Source of the DNA: a virus
Length of the DNA: 64,000 nt
Virus record (IMG/VR): IMGVR_UViG_3300020438_000019
Location: 1 to 64,000 of that record
Direction: 5' to 3' (one strand)
Positions 17,460-27,287 of the stretch are shown here, in pieces. Under the pieces are notes generated by a model. That model saw only the letters and a list, made by a program, of their open reading frames with translations. It had not been told where the DNA came from and did not search any database. The translations under genes were made by a program, and so were the position numbers. Positions within the stretch are counted from its first letter, which is position 1. The number at the start of each line of letters is the position of its first letter.

Positions 17460-20400
17460 ATGCCACAAAAGACGAATCTAAATGTAAGTCCATACTATGA
17501 TGACTACAGTGCGTCTAAGAATTTTTATCGACTTCTTTTTCGACCTGGATACTCAATACAAGCGAGAGAACTAACTCAACTTCAATCTGTACTCCAAAAT
17601 CAGATTGAATCTATTGGACGTAAACAATTTAAACAAGGTGATCTAGTTATTCCTGGTGAAGTAGGATTAAACAATAAACTAGATTACGTTAAACTTTCTT
17701 CTGTTACTGAAGTTGCAGTATCAGAGGGAGGTAATATTGTCTTCAAAAAGTATGATATTAAACAACTAGTAGGTCAGACGTTAAAGGGCATCACATCTGG
17801 CGTTACTGGTACAGTTGTATCCACTAGATATAGTACCACTACAACTGCAGACACACTATATGTAAACTATACTAGTAGTGGTAATTCTAATAATGAGTCT
17901 ACTTTTAGACAAGGTGAGACTCTAGAAGTTGTTGCTGGAGTAAATACTCCACTTATGGTAGTTGGAACTGATGGAAGTGTTCTACCTACATCTATTACTT
18001 TAAAGGATCCTGATACTGATGTAGAGACCTCTATCACCAGTCCAGCAATGGGCTTTGCTTCTGCTGTACAAGTGGAAGAAGGTATTTACTTCGTTAATGG
18101 TCATTTTGTTCGTAATGATTCTGATCTTATAATTCTAGAACCATATATTGATACTCCATCTGCTAAAGTTGGATTTAAGATCACAGAGGCTTTAATCACT
18201 CCTGAAGAGGATGGAACACTCTATGATCAGGCAAGAGGATTTGCAAACTTTAGTGCTCCTGGTGCTCATCGTCTATCGATCACTCTAGGATTAGCTAAGT
18301 ATGAGTATAATGCTTCTACAGATAGCAACTTCATACAACTTCTAACTGTTAAGAGGGGATCTGTACAGAAGAAGGTTAAACAAGCAGAATACAATGTAAT
18401 TGAAGAGACTCTAGCTAGAAGAACATATGATGAGTCTGGTGATTATGTTGTTGAAGCATTCCCAACAGAATTAAGAGAGTATTACCAGAAAGACGGTAAC
18501 AAAGGTCTTTATGGTGTAGGTGTTGATGGAACGGTTAATGGATTAACTGTTACTGAAGCATCACAAAAGATGATTGCAGCAGTAGGAGTTGGTAAAGCAT
18601 ATATTAAGGGTTATGAGATTGTTAATAAAGAGAGTAAGTATCTAACTGTTAACAAATCAAGAGAATCACTTGAGAGAGATAATATAACTCTTAAGCATAG
18701 TGGTCTTGCAAGCTTCTATCTAACTAACACTTATAATTCAGTTCCTTTAAATTCATTTGATGCTGAGTTAACATCATATCCAACATTATATCTTAATAGT
18801 ACATTTGGTGATGGATCATTAGGTCTTAATGGTACAGAAGATAAAACTGATGGTAAGGTAATAGCTTCTCACAAGCAAACTCGTAATAGAAGAGCATTTA
18901 CATCTGATGCTGATGTAGCAATCAAGACTGTACTTATTAATATTACATCAACTGCTGCTGGTACAACATTTAGCGAAATAGTACCAACTTCATGGGAATC
19001 ATCACATGGAAGTTTCTGGGTAAGAAAAGGTGGTTCTGGTAATGCTAATGAAGCAGTAGAAATTACATCTCTTGCTTATTCCAAATTTAGTGGTTCTAAT
19101 GCAGACTTCCCAGCTTCGTTTAAAGGAAGTTCTTCTTATGTTGAATTCACTTTTATCGGACCAAGAGATATTGTTGATACACATTTGAGAGATTTCACTA
19201 CTGTTGATAGTGGTACTGATAATAGAACGAGACTTTATTTCTCAGAAAATGGAGCAGAGCAATCTACTTCAACTGATGTATTTGGTTACATAGTTTCTTA
19301 CAGTGAGATGATTGTTCCTACAATTGGTCTTGCTAAGCCTAAGGACTTCCATTTACAAGAAAGAGGTGTTGGATTTAATCCAGATTCTGATACTATTCTT
19401 TCTAAAGGAAGAATTGCTGGAACAAGTAAATACAATACGACTTTCAAGATGTCGTATTTCAACCCAACATTCTTAACTAAGATAACTGTAGATAGTGATA
19501 TACCAGCTCCTTCAGCAGGTAACATTCCATTCCAAGCTGGTACTTATATTACTGGTAGTAAGAGTGGTGCTTATGGAGTAATAGAAGGATCACCAAACGG
19601 TCTTCTATCTTCTGGTAATAGAATTTATTGTAAGGTTCTTAATGGAGAGTTTGTTCAAGGAGAAACTATATTTGACGAGAAAGGAAATTCTCTAAGGATT
19701 GCTAGAGAGAATACTATATCCCATTTTGTAGTGGATCATAGAGGAAATAACTATGGTGCATTAGAGACCTTAATTGTAGATGGTGTATCATATGATACAT
19801 CTGTTATAACTTCTACGGTAGATTCTGCAGATGGTTATGCTGCAGCGTCTATTAAAAATAGAGATGCATTATCCAATGTCTACTCATCACCTCCATCAGT
19901 AGCTGTTAAGACTACTTCTACTAGTTTTGTTGCTGGTAATGAAGCAATAGTACGTGCTGTATTGTTTAAGAATGTCGTACAAACATACACACCACAGAAT
20001 GTTAAGTCTATGTGGGCCAGATTTGGTGTAGCACCTGTAGGAGCTTTAGCACCTAATCTATTCACTAGTGATGTTGAGTTGTTTAGAGAGAAGTATGTTA
20101 CTAGTACTACTATAACTGACTTTAGTTTTAGTGGTGTAGAGGGCAACCAGTATATTGAGTGTACAGGTTTTGGTGGTGATGCATCGAAGAGTCTTGTACA
20201 AGGAGATTTGGTTCAGTTTAGTGATGCAAACAACAACCTTATTCAGGCAATAGTACAACAGGCAACATCACCACAAGGAACTAAGAAATCAAGAATATAC
20301 TTAGATTCTTTACTTCCTTCTACTATAAGTAGTACAACTGTACTAAGAGTAAGACCAAAGATTGCAAATGGATCCAAATCTACTCTAATATTCCCAACTG

Positions 20401-23400
20401 GTAGTAAGCAAATTAAGTCATTAGTTAAAAATGTTGATGATACTGCTATTAAGTACTATCAAAGAAAAGATTTTGTACTAGATTCATCTTCTACTGGTGG
20501 AACAGTAACATTTAAGGCACAGTTAGAATTTGGTACACAGAAATTTGTAGAGTTTAGAGAGACCAATTTTATTCTTACTGTTCTTAAGAAAGGAAATGCA
20601 ACTGCTGTAGAAACTGGAGATATTGTATTCGTTCCATCTTCTGCTGTAGATGTTGCAACGTCTACTGATACTGCTAGTGGATTAACTGCTGGTAGCGTTA
20701 GTATAGCACTTCCTACTAATTATTTTGGTGCTCTTTCAGGTGGTACTGCTTATCCAACACTTAAGCTTACAGCAACATTAGAGATTACTAAGTCTAGACC
20801 TAGGTTGAAGACAATTGTTAAAAACAAGCAGATTGTTATTACTCCAGAAGGAGACAGGGTTCTTCCTCTAAGAGGACAGGATATCAATGCAACTGAAATT
20901 AATGCAGTATCATATTCTGATGTTATTAAGCTTAACTATGTTTATGAAGGTTCCACAACTGCACCTCCAAATGTAGATACTGCTGGTAATCTAATTAGCG
21001 GTACTGATGTAACTAGTAGATTCACATTTGATGATGGTCAACGTGATACTTTATATGATGTATCACGTATTGTTCTCAAACCTGGTTTTGATTTACCTAA
21101 TGGTCAGTTATTAGCATCTTTTGATTACTTCGATCATTCACAAGGTGATTTCTGTGTGGTTGATTCTTATGTACATGAAGCAGGTGTTTCTGCTGATGAT
21201 ATTCCCACATTCAACTCATCTGTATATGGTATAACAAATCTCAGAGATGTTATTGACTTTAGACCAAAAGTTGATACTGAAGCTACCATCACTGGTTTCC
21301 AAGATAAGTCGATTTACACAGAGTCTTCTTTCAACGAATTTACTGGTAGTGGTGGTGTTGTTTCTAGTTGTCCAGCATCAGATTCAAATCTACCTTACAC
21401 TATATCATTCTATCAGAATCAATATCTTGATAGAATTGATGGTATCTTCTTGACTAAGAAAGGTGAATTTATAGTTAAGGAAGGTAACTCTTCACTTAAC
21501 CCATCAAGACCAGAGGGTATTGATGATGCTGTACCTTTAACTTATCTTTACATACCTGCATATACTACAACAAGTAATGATGTTCGTGTTATCCCTGTTG
21601 ATAACAAGCGTTATACAATGCGTGATATCGGTAAGTTAGAGAAGCGTGTAGAAAGGTTAGAGTACTATACACTCCTCAGTGTTCTTGAGCAGCAAGCATT
21701 AAATATGCAGATCAAGGATGAAGTAGGACTTGAAAGATTCAAGAGTGGATTTGTTGTAGATAACTTTGAGACTCATAAGGTAGGTAACCTTAAGTCTATT
21801 GATTATAGGTGTTCTATTGATACAAAGCAATCTGTATTGAGAGCACAGTCTAAAGAAGACTCATTTGATCTTGTTGAGGTTAATACAAAAGAAGATGAAA
21901 GAGTAGTTTCTGGATATAGGAGATCTAGTGATGTTATTACTCTTCCATATTCTAATCTATCGTTATTAGATAATAGCTTTGCTACAAAGACTATTAACCC
22001 AAACCCATTTGTTGTTATTCAATATGTTGGTGATGCATCCCTCGATACACCTGTAGATTCATGGTATGAGAATACTGATGCTCCTTTAATATCTGATAAC
22101 AATACTTCACTCTATACTATATTCCTTGCTAAGGATAATGTACGTGATGCATACTCAAGCTTGTATAATTCTTATTCAGTAAACTGGGTTGGATCAAATC
22201 AGAACTTCTTTAATATCGGACCTCTTTCTGATATTAACTCAGATCAAGTATCATCTACAGTTAAGATTGCTAATGTAGCAAGTTCATCTAATATCAGTCC
22301 ACAGAATAATGAGACTGGTAAAGGTATTAATACGAAGTTAGTTGGTGAGACTGCTGTTGCTACTTCATTGCAGCAATTTGCTAGATCTAAGGCAGTTAAG
22401 TTTACTGTTCGTAGGATGAAGCCTAATACAAAGATCTATCCTTTCATAGAGGGTAGGAGTGTTAGTAGATGGACTACTCCTGATCTAAGATTTACAGGAA
22501 TTCCTGGTAATTCATTATCAACATTTGGATCTGATATTATCACAGATGATGGTGGTAATGCTAGTGGTCTTATTATAATACCTAATGGTTATGCCCCAAC
22601 ACAAGGAACTACTTGGAATAACTATATCTACAATACAAGTTACGATACCACTTCTGAACAGTTACAATTCACAACTGGTGAGAAAACAATTAGATTTACT
22701 TCGAGCTCTACAGATAGTAATAAAGACACTGTAGAAACATACACTGAAGTTAAGTACTACCCAACAGGTATACTACCTGCTAATCCTGGTAGTATCGTTT
22801 CAACATTACCTGCATACCTTAAGTCTAACGAAGGTAAGCAGATTGTTGATCTTGATACAAGTACACAGAAGAAACCAAGTCCATTAGCACAAACATTTAA
22901 GGTAGAAGGATATGATGGTGGTGTATTTGTTACTAGTTTGTATCTCTTCTTCAATAAAAAGGCATCTAAGGTTCCAGTAAGAACTTATATTACTAATACA
23001 GTAAGTGGTAAGCCAGGAACTTATATTGTTCCTGGTACAGAGAAGACTATTTCTCCTGAAACCAAGTTAAAGTTTTATGTATCACAAGAAACATCTCTTG
23101 AGGTTGGTGAAATTGTAACTGGACAAATATCAGGTGCTACTGGACCTATATTTAAAATATTTGATAGAACTGGTATTGAAGTATTACCAGGAGCTGCAGA
23201 TAAGATTCCAGTATCAGCAGATCAGGTATATACACTAGTTCTTTCTAATAACAATGGTAATTCGTTCCAATCAGGGGAACAACTTATTGCTCCATCAATA
23301 ACTCTAGCGAATAATACAAATAACACTTCAATATCTGTTAGTATTGCTAAGGATTCTGGATCAGTTGTTGATCTTAAGGTCATTAGTGCTGGATCTAATT

Positions 23401-25673
23401 ATGATAGTGCAGCAATGACTATTGAGAGTCCACAGTTACCAGGTGGTACTACTGCAACTGGAACACTAGGAATATCTGGTGGTAAGTTATTCAATTCTGA
23501 AGTTTCTATATCTGGTTCTGGATATACAAGTTCTCCATCTATTGTTATTGCTGGAACTGGTTCTGGTAATGCTGGTGCTGCTGTAGAAGCAGTTGTAGAT
23601 ATTGATACACCTGCAGTTAGAATGGGTGTAGCGACTAATTTGGTAACTGATGTTGCTGGTAGTGTATCAACTGATTTTGAATTTGATTATCCTGTATATT
23701 TACAGAATGATACAGAGTATGCTTTTGTTATCGAAACCGATTCTACAGATTATGAAGTATGGGCTTCTGAAGTTGGAGAACCTGCAGGTTCAGGAACTGT
23801 TACAGTACAACCTGGATTGGGATCTGTTTATAGATCACAGAATGTAGATTCTTGGACAGAGAACCTTAAGGAAGATATTAAGTTCCAGCTTAACAGAGCA
23901 GAGTTTGATATTTCTAGGACTGCTAGTGTTATGTTAACAAACGATAACATAGGTTATGAAACTATGGATGCTAATTCCATACGTACAAGTGCTGAAGCAA
24001 GTAGTAGTGCAACTCTAGAAAGATTTAGAGGAAATAATAAGTATATTGAAGTTACACATAGAGATCACGGATTTGAAGATAGTGGTAAGTCATTTGCATT
24101 CTTCAAGGGTCTTAAAGAGACTGGTGGTATCTCAGCATCTTCTATGAATACTACATTATTCACAGTTGAGAACTCTGGTATTGATTCATTTAATATTGTA
24201 TCTACAACTAATGCAAGCTCTAATGCTATTGGTGGTGGATCAGGTGGATTAATTTCTCTCAATAAGAAATTTGAGAAATTGTATGCTGATATTGGTTATC
24301 TATCATTCCCACAAACAAAAATAGAATCATCTGTTAAAACAACTAACATAGTTTCCGCAGATAGTGGTCCTGTTAATTATGGTTCTTATTCTCAATCTGA
24401 TTATGAAAAAACATTTATTAAACAAGAACATTTCTTTATAAACCAGAAGGTGTTAGCTTCTAGAATTAATGCATTAAGAAATGATATTGCAAATTCTTTA
24501 GTTTATAAGTTAGATCTTTCATCTACTCAATCAACACTATCTCCTATTATCGATCTTAGAACTAGTTCTGTTAAGACTATATCTAATAGGATCGAGAATC
24601 CTACTGGAAGTGAGAATAGGTATGGTAGACAGAATCAAATCGTAAAGCTTTATCCAATTGTTACATTTGCTATAACAGGTCATAGTGGTGCTGCTATAAC
24701 AGTTCCTCAGGCTATCAATAGTACAACTGTAGCTGCTACATCAGAGGTTGCTGATATTGCTGGTGGTGCTGGTACTGTTATAGGTTGGGATAGTGGTACA
24801 AGTACAATGACTGTTCAGGTAACTAATGAAGGAACCTTTAAAGCAAGAGAAGTACTAACACTTGGAACTGATACATCTTTGAATTGTACAGTTACAGATG
24901 CTGGATCCAGTCTTAAAACACCTACATTTACTGTAGGTACAACTGTTAATCGATACAACGAACAGCAAACAACAACTTCAGATACTACTGATGATCTATA
25001 TCTAGATAAGATTAGTGGTGTAGTTGTTGAATGGGATGCTAAGACTCAAGAACTAGTATTGTTTAATAATAAACAACCTATCAATGATGACTTTACTTCT
25101 AAAGTAACAGCACTTTCACCTTATGAAAGAAAGAAGGATCCAACAGATCAACAGAATGATATATTCAGGGTTACTGATCTACTTAGTTTTGTTGGTCAAG
25201 AAGCTAATACTGAAACTTGGTGGGAAGTAAAAACTGCAACATTACAAAATGGTGTGGGGTATGTTTCTGAAGATTCCTCTAAGAATACTTCTGGTGTTGC
25301 TAAGTATGTTACTAAGGAAATTGCTATAGAGAATCCAGGTACATCAATCGATGTTAAGCTTACTGCTAACTTAAGAAATATTGATGATATTAAAGTTCTT
25401 TATAAGATTAAGGAAGAATCAAGCGAAGTTAATTTTGATGATATTGAATGGAAGTTCTTTAATGAAGATGGTAAGGCTGATATTGAATTAGCTCCTACTC
25501 CAGAGAATGAAATATCTGGTCTCTTTGAGAAGCAAGATTCATATCAGGAGATTCCATTTAGTATCTCTAACTTACCTGAGTTTACTTCCTTTGCAGTTAA
25601 GGTTGTTATGAATTCTGATAATCCAGCATACGTACCTAAACTACAAGATATAAGAGCAGTAGCATCCTTCTAA
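17460..25673 (+). CDS. Giant DUF4815-type virion protein (2737 aa)
   Basis: The N-terminus ('YDDYSASKNFYRLLFRPGYS', 'ARELTQLQSVLQNQIE') is the signature of DUF4815 proteins found in T4-like cyanophages and relatives. The next ~450 residues continue the domain ('GHFVRNDSDLIIL', 'GYEIVNKESKYL'). A later region at about residues 1380-1410 ('RYTMRDIGKLEKRVERLEYYTLLSVLE') contains a coiled coil, and the C-terminus ends in a beta domain. Two Gly/Tyr beta repeats occur near 1980-2030. By position it replaces T4 genes 9/10, so a baseplate-periphery or fibre-attachment protein is likely (inference). Separated from gp8 by 26 bases. Confidence 0.85.
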   Translation: MPQKTNLNVSPYYDDYSASKNFYRLLFRPGYSIQARELTQLQSVLQNQIESIGRKQFKQGDLVIPGEVGLNNKLDYVKLSSVTEVAVSEGGNIVFKKYDIKQLVGQTLKGITSGVTGTVVSTRYSTTTTADTLYVNYTSSGNSNNESTFRQGETLEVVAGVNTPLMVVGTDGSVLPTSITLKDPDTDVETSITSPAMGFASAVQVEEGIYFVNGHFVRNDSDLIILEPYIDTPSAKVGFKITEALITPEEDGTLYDQARGFANFSAPGAHRLSITLGLAKYEYNASTDSNFIQLLTVKRGSVQKKVKQAEYNVIEETLARRTYDESGDYVVEAFPTELREYYQKDGNKGLYGVGVDGTVNGLTVTEASQKMIAAVGVGKAYIKGYEIVNKESKYLTVNKSRESLERDNITLKHSGLASFYLTNTYNSVPLNSFDAELTSYPTLYLNSTFGDGSLGLNGTEDKTDGKVIASHKQTRNRRAFTSDADVAIKTVLINITSTAAGTTFSEIVPTSWESSHGSFWVRKGGSGNANEAVEITSLAYSKFSGSNADFPASFKGSSSYVEFTFIGPRDIVDTHLRDFTTVDSGTDNRTRLYFSENGAEQSTSTDVFGYIVSYSEMIVPTIGLAKPKDFHLQERGVGFNPDSDTILSKGRIAGTSKYNTTFKMSYFNPTFLTKITVDSDIPAPSAGNIPFQAGTYITGSKSGAYGVIEGSPNGLLSSGNRIYCKVLNGEFVQGETIFDEKGNSLRIARENTISHFVVDHRGNNYGALETLIVDGVSYDTSVITSTVDSADGYAAASIKNRDALSNVYSSPPSVAVKTTSTSFVAGNEAIVRAVLFKNVVQTYTPQNVKSMWARFGVAPVGALAPNLFTSDVELFREKYVTSTTITDFSFSGVEGNQYIECTGFGGDASKSLVQGDLVQFSDANNNLIQAIVQQATSPQGTKKSRIYLDSLLPSTISSTTVLRVRPKIANGSKSTLIFPTGSKQIKSLVKNVDDTAIKYYQRKDFVLDSSSTGGTVTFKAQLEFGTQKFVEFRETNFILTVLKKGNATAVETGDIVFVPSSAVDVATSTDTASGLTAGSVSIALPTNYFGALSGGTAYPTLKLTATLEITKSRPRLKTIVKNKQIVITPEGDRVLPLRGQDINATEINAVSYSDVIKLNYVYEGSTTAPPNVDTAGNLISGTDVTSRFTFDDGQRDTLYDVSRIVLKPGFDLPNGQLLASFDYFDHSQGDFCVVDSYVHEAGVSADDIPTFNSSVYGITNLRDVIDFRPKVDTEATITGFQDKSIYTESSFNEFTGSGGVVSSCPASDSNLPYTISFYQNQYLDRIDGIFLTKKGEFIVKEGNSSLNPSRPEGIDDAVPLTYLYIPAYTTTSNDVRVIPVDNKRYTMRDIGKLEKRVERLEYYTLLSVLEQQALNMQIKDEVGLERFKSGFVVDNFETHKVGNLKSIDYRCSIDTKQSVLRAQSKEDSFDLVEVNTKEDERVVSGYRRSSDVITLPYSNLSLLDNSFATKTINPNPFVVIQYVGDASLDTPVDSWYENTDAPLISDNNTSLYTIFLAKDNVRDAYSSLYNSYSVNWVGSNQNFFNIGPLSDINSDQVSSTVKIANVASSSNISPQNNETGKGINTKLVGETAVATSLQQFARSKAVKFTVRRMKPNTKIYPFIEGRSVSRWTTPDLRFTGIPGNSLSTFGSDIITDDGGNASGLIIIPNGYAPTQGTTWNNYIYNTSYDTTSEQLQFTTGEKTIRFTSSSTDSNKDTVETYTEVKYYPTGILPANPGSIVSTLPAYLKSNEGKQIVDLDTSTQKKPSPLAQTFKVEGYDGGVFVTSLYLFFNKKASKVPVRTYITNTVSGKPGTYIVPGTEKTISPETKLKFYVSQETSLEVGEIVTGQISGATGPIFKIFDRTGIEVLPGAADKIPVSADQVYTLVLSNNNGNSFQSGEQLIAPSITLANNTNNTSISVSIAKDSGSVVDLKVISAGSNYDSAAMTIESPQLPGGTTATGTLGISGGKLFNSEVSISGSGYTSSPSIVIAGTGSGNAGAAVEAVVDIDTPAVRMGVATNLVTDVAGSVSTDFEFDYPVYLQNDTEYAFVIETDSTDYEVWASEVGEPAGSGTVTVQPGLGSVYRSQNVDSWTENLKEDIKFQLNRAEFDISRTASVMLTNDNIGYETMDANSIRTSAEASSSATLERFRGNNKYIEVTHRDHGFEDSGKSFAFFKGLKETGGISASSMNTTLFTVENSGIDSFNIVSTTNASSNAIGGGSGGLISLNKKFEKLYADIGYLSFPQTKIESSVKTTNIVSADSGPVNYGSYSQSDYEKTFIKQEHFFINQKVLASRINALRNDIANSLVYKLDLSSTQSTLSPIIDLRTSSVKTISNRIENPTGSENRYGRQNQIVKLYPIVTFAITGHSGAAITVPQAINSTTVAATSEVADIAGGAGTVIGWDSGTSTMTVQVTNEGTFKAREVLTLGTDTSLNCTVTDAGSSLKTPTFTVGTTVNRYNEQQTTTSDTTDDLYLDKISGVVVEWDAKTQELVLFNNKQPINDDFTSKVTALSPYERKKDPTDQQNDIFRVTDLLSFVGQEANTETWWEVKTATLQNGVGYVSEDSSKNTSGVAKYVTKEIAIENPGTSIDVKLTANLRNIDDIKVLYKIKEESSEVNFDDIEWKFFNEDGKADIELAPTPENEISGLFEKQDSYQEIPFSISNLPEFTSFAVKVVMNSDNPAYVPKLQDIRAVASF

Positions 25674-25870
25674 TGGATATCCAAGTAGAAGGTGAGGACG
25701 GTCTTTATAGAGACTCGAAAACTGGTGCTATAATTAATAAGGATAAGAAAGCATTTGATCAGATTAGAGCAGCAAGAGCTCGGTCAAGATACTCTGATAT
25801 TGAATTGCAGATGGTAAAATCCGAACTAGCTGAGCTAAAATCGATGATCCATGCTATAATAAATAAGTAA
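25673..25870 (+). CDS. Small helical protein, 65 aa
   Basis: Starts inside the stop codon of the DUF4815 gene (TAATG). The N-terminal part reads 'GLYRDSKTGAIINKDKKAF', and the C-terminal ~35 residues form an Arg/Ala then Leu/Glu-rich helix, possibly a coiled coil. Tight coupling to the giant virion gene suggests an accessory or chaperone of that protein; this is inference. No known family identified. Confidence 0.7.
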   Translation: MDIQVEGEDGLYRDSKTGAIINKDKKAFDQIRAARARSRYSDIELQMVKSELAELKSMIHAIINK

Positions 25871-25885
25871 GATCGATCACTTATC

Positions 25886-26128
25886 ATGACCCAAACACCA
25901 AATGCTGCTCCTATGGAACCAGCACAGTTGAGAGAAGAGTTTACTAAACAACTTTCTGATGCTAACGATAAAATTACTAAGGCAGAGACAGAACTTATTC
26001 GTCTTAGAGAGTATCGCACAAAGCTTCAGGGTGGACTAGAAACCCTTGGTATTTTATCTGGTGAGGTTAATGCTGAACCACTACCAGTACCAGAAACGGA
26101 AACACCCGAAACACCTCCAACTGAATAA
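25886..26128 (+). CDS. Small coiled-coil protein, 80 aa
   Basis: Residues about 12-55 form a charged helix with heptad spacing ('LREEFTKQLSDANDKI' and on); the last 20 residues are Pro/Glu/Thr-rich and disordered. Follows the 65-aa gene by 15 bases and is directly followed by an intrinsic terminator, so it closes the gp8-DUF4815 unit. Likely an assembly helper or minor virion protein; function not determined. Confidence 0.7.
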   Translation: MTQTPNAAPMEPAQLREEFTKQLSDANDKITKAETELIRLREYRTKLQGGLETLGILSGEVNAEPLPVPETETPETPPTE

Positions 26129-26130
26129 CA

Positions 26131-26165
26131 AAGTTCCCCCTCGCTAAATAGTGAGGGGTTCTTTG
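26131..26165 (+). terminator. Rho-independent terminator
   Basis: CCCCTCGC (26137-26144) pairs with GTGAGGGG (26151-26158), allowing one G-T pair, around a TAAATA loop. The flanking AAAG and CTTT can extend the stem beyond a TT/TT mismatch. A T-rich stretch follows. The CTAAATA motif seen before other late genes occupies the end of the 5' stem and the loop. Confidence 0.8.
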
Positions 26166-26173
26166 TATGTACG

Positions 26174-26509
26174 ATGGCTGCTATACCAATAAATTTAATT
26201 TGCGAGAAAGGAACTGACTTTAATGCAACCTTTAATATTCAGAATGAAGCGAATACAACACCGTTAAATTTAACTGGTTATAGTGCTGTAGCGAAATTGA
26301 AAAAGAGTTTTACTTCATCTACATCAACAGACTTTACAGTTGACTTTCCAGACAGATATAACGGACAATTATCAATAGCCCTTCCTAATGCTACATCAAC
26401 TACCTTAGAAGCTCGAAGGTATGTTTATGATATTCTCTTGACTGCACCTTCGGGTACTAAGTCTAGAGTTATTGAAGGAATACTAGAAGTAACACCTGGA
26501 GTTTCCTGA
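26174..26509 (+). CDS. Small beta-sandwich virion protein, 111 aa
   Basis: Pattern 'INLICEKGTDFNATFNIQNEA', 'LNLTGYSAVAKLKKS', 'GQLSIALPNATSTTLEARRYVYD' and 'VIEGILEVTPG' matches a family of short phage beta-sandwich proteins (BppU-N-like) encoded next to fibres and baseplates. Such proteins often link receptor-binding fibres to the tail. Starts 9 bases after the terminator and overlaps the next gene by one base. The exact structural role is inferred from family and context. Confidence 0.65.
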   Translation: MAAIPINLICEKGTDFNATFNIQNEANTTPLNLTGYSAVAKLKKSFTSSTSTDFTVDFPDRYNGQLSIALPNATSTTLEARRYVYDILLTAPSGTKSRVIEGILEVTPGVS

Positions 26510-27213
26510 TGCCTACCTATAATGTATCAGTACAATCTCAAAACTATAATATAGTTTCTGAGGCTAAGAAGAAATTTGCAGTTGGTGTAAATTATGATAT
26601 TCCTGCAAAATATTTGCAGAATAACAATGAGGTTCTTGATGATTTCACTGCTCAGTTCGATGGAACTAAGACAGAGTTTGATCTAACAGAAGGAGGAACT
26701 CCATACTTTCCAACAAATGAAGGACAGTTGATTGTTTCTATCAATGGATTACTTCAACATCCAGGAGTAGATTATACTGTTAGTGGGAGTAAGATAATAT
26801 TCCCAACTCCACCTTCTGCTGGAGATAAACTTTTCACTGTTGCTCAATCAACAACTGCAGATCTTACCAGAACAATTAACTTTGTTTATGGTAGTGGTTC
26901 TGTAGATATGAACACTGGAGAAAAAGGTGAACTACAAATAGATGTAACTGGAAGAATCCAGTCGTGGACACTAACTTCTGATGTGGTTGGTATTCTTATT
27001 ATGGACGTACAGAAATGTACATTCAATGATTTTCCTAACTTCCAGACTATATGTGGTGGTGATAAACCAACCATTAATGGAAACTTGAAAGCATCTGGTG
27101 ATGTTTTAACTAATTGGGATCAAGATTTAATGGCTGGGGATATGCTACGGTTCCGAGTTGATCAGGTAAACCAGATCAGGAGATTTATGTTATCTCTTAA
27201 AGTTTTCCTTTGA
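26509..27213 (+). CDS. Virion structural protein with fibre-type beta domain, 234 aa
   Basis: Residues about 45-115 ('TEFDLTEGG', 'LIVSINGLLQHPGVDYTVSG', 'KIIFPTPPSAGDKLF') form a domain common in phage fibres and also present twice in the gp7-like protein of this genome. The C-terminal half contains 'QSWTLTSDVVGILIMDVQK' and a 'MLRFRVDQVNQIRRFMLSLKV' ending. Coupled to the upstream beta-sandwich gene (TGATG). Probably a fibre or baseplate-associated protein; copy number and location unknown. Confidence 0.7.
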   Translation: MPTYNVSVQSQNYNIVSEAKKKFAVGVNYDIPAKYLQNNNEVLDDFTAQFDGTKTEFDLTEGGTPYFPTNEGQLIVSINGLLQHPGVDYTVSGSKIIFPTPPSAGDKLFTVAQSTTADLTRTINFVYGSGSVDMNTGEKGELQIDVTGRIQSWTLTSDVVGILIMDVQKCTFNDFPNFQTICGGDKPTINGNLKASGDVLTNWDQDLMAGDMLRFRVDQVNQIRRFMLSLKVFL

Positions 27214-27214
27214 T

Positions 27215-27237
27215 AAATAATCGAGGAGCGATTATTT
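27215..27237 (+). terminator. Hairpin, possible weak terminator
   Basis: A perfect 9-bp inverted repeat, AAATAATCG and CGATTATTT, encloses an AGGAG loop and runs into TTTAT. It is AT-rich, so it may be a weak terminator or a processing site. A GATAAATA (27212-27219) overlaps its left arm and a perfect TATAAATA follows immediately. Confidence 0.45.
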
Positions 27238-27245
27238 TATAAATA
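27238..27245 (+). promoter_or_regulatory. Late promoter TATAAATA
   Basis: An exact late octamer sits 42 bases before the ATG at 27288, directly after the hairpin. A strong Shine-Dalgarno-like GGAG lies about 10 bases before the ATG. This suggests independent, probably high, late expression of the 341-aa protein. Confidence 0.8.
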
Positions 27246-27287
27246 AACGTAAGCAAGCAACACAAACGATTTTCGGAGACAAATTAA

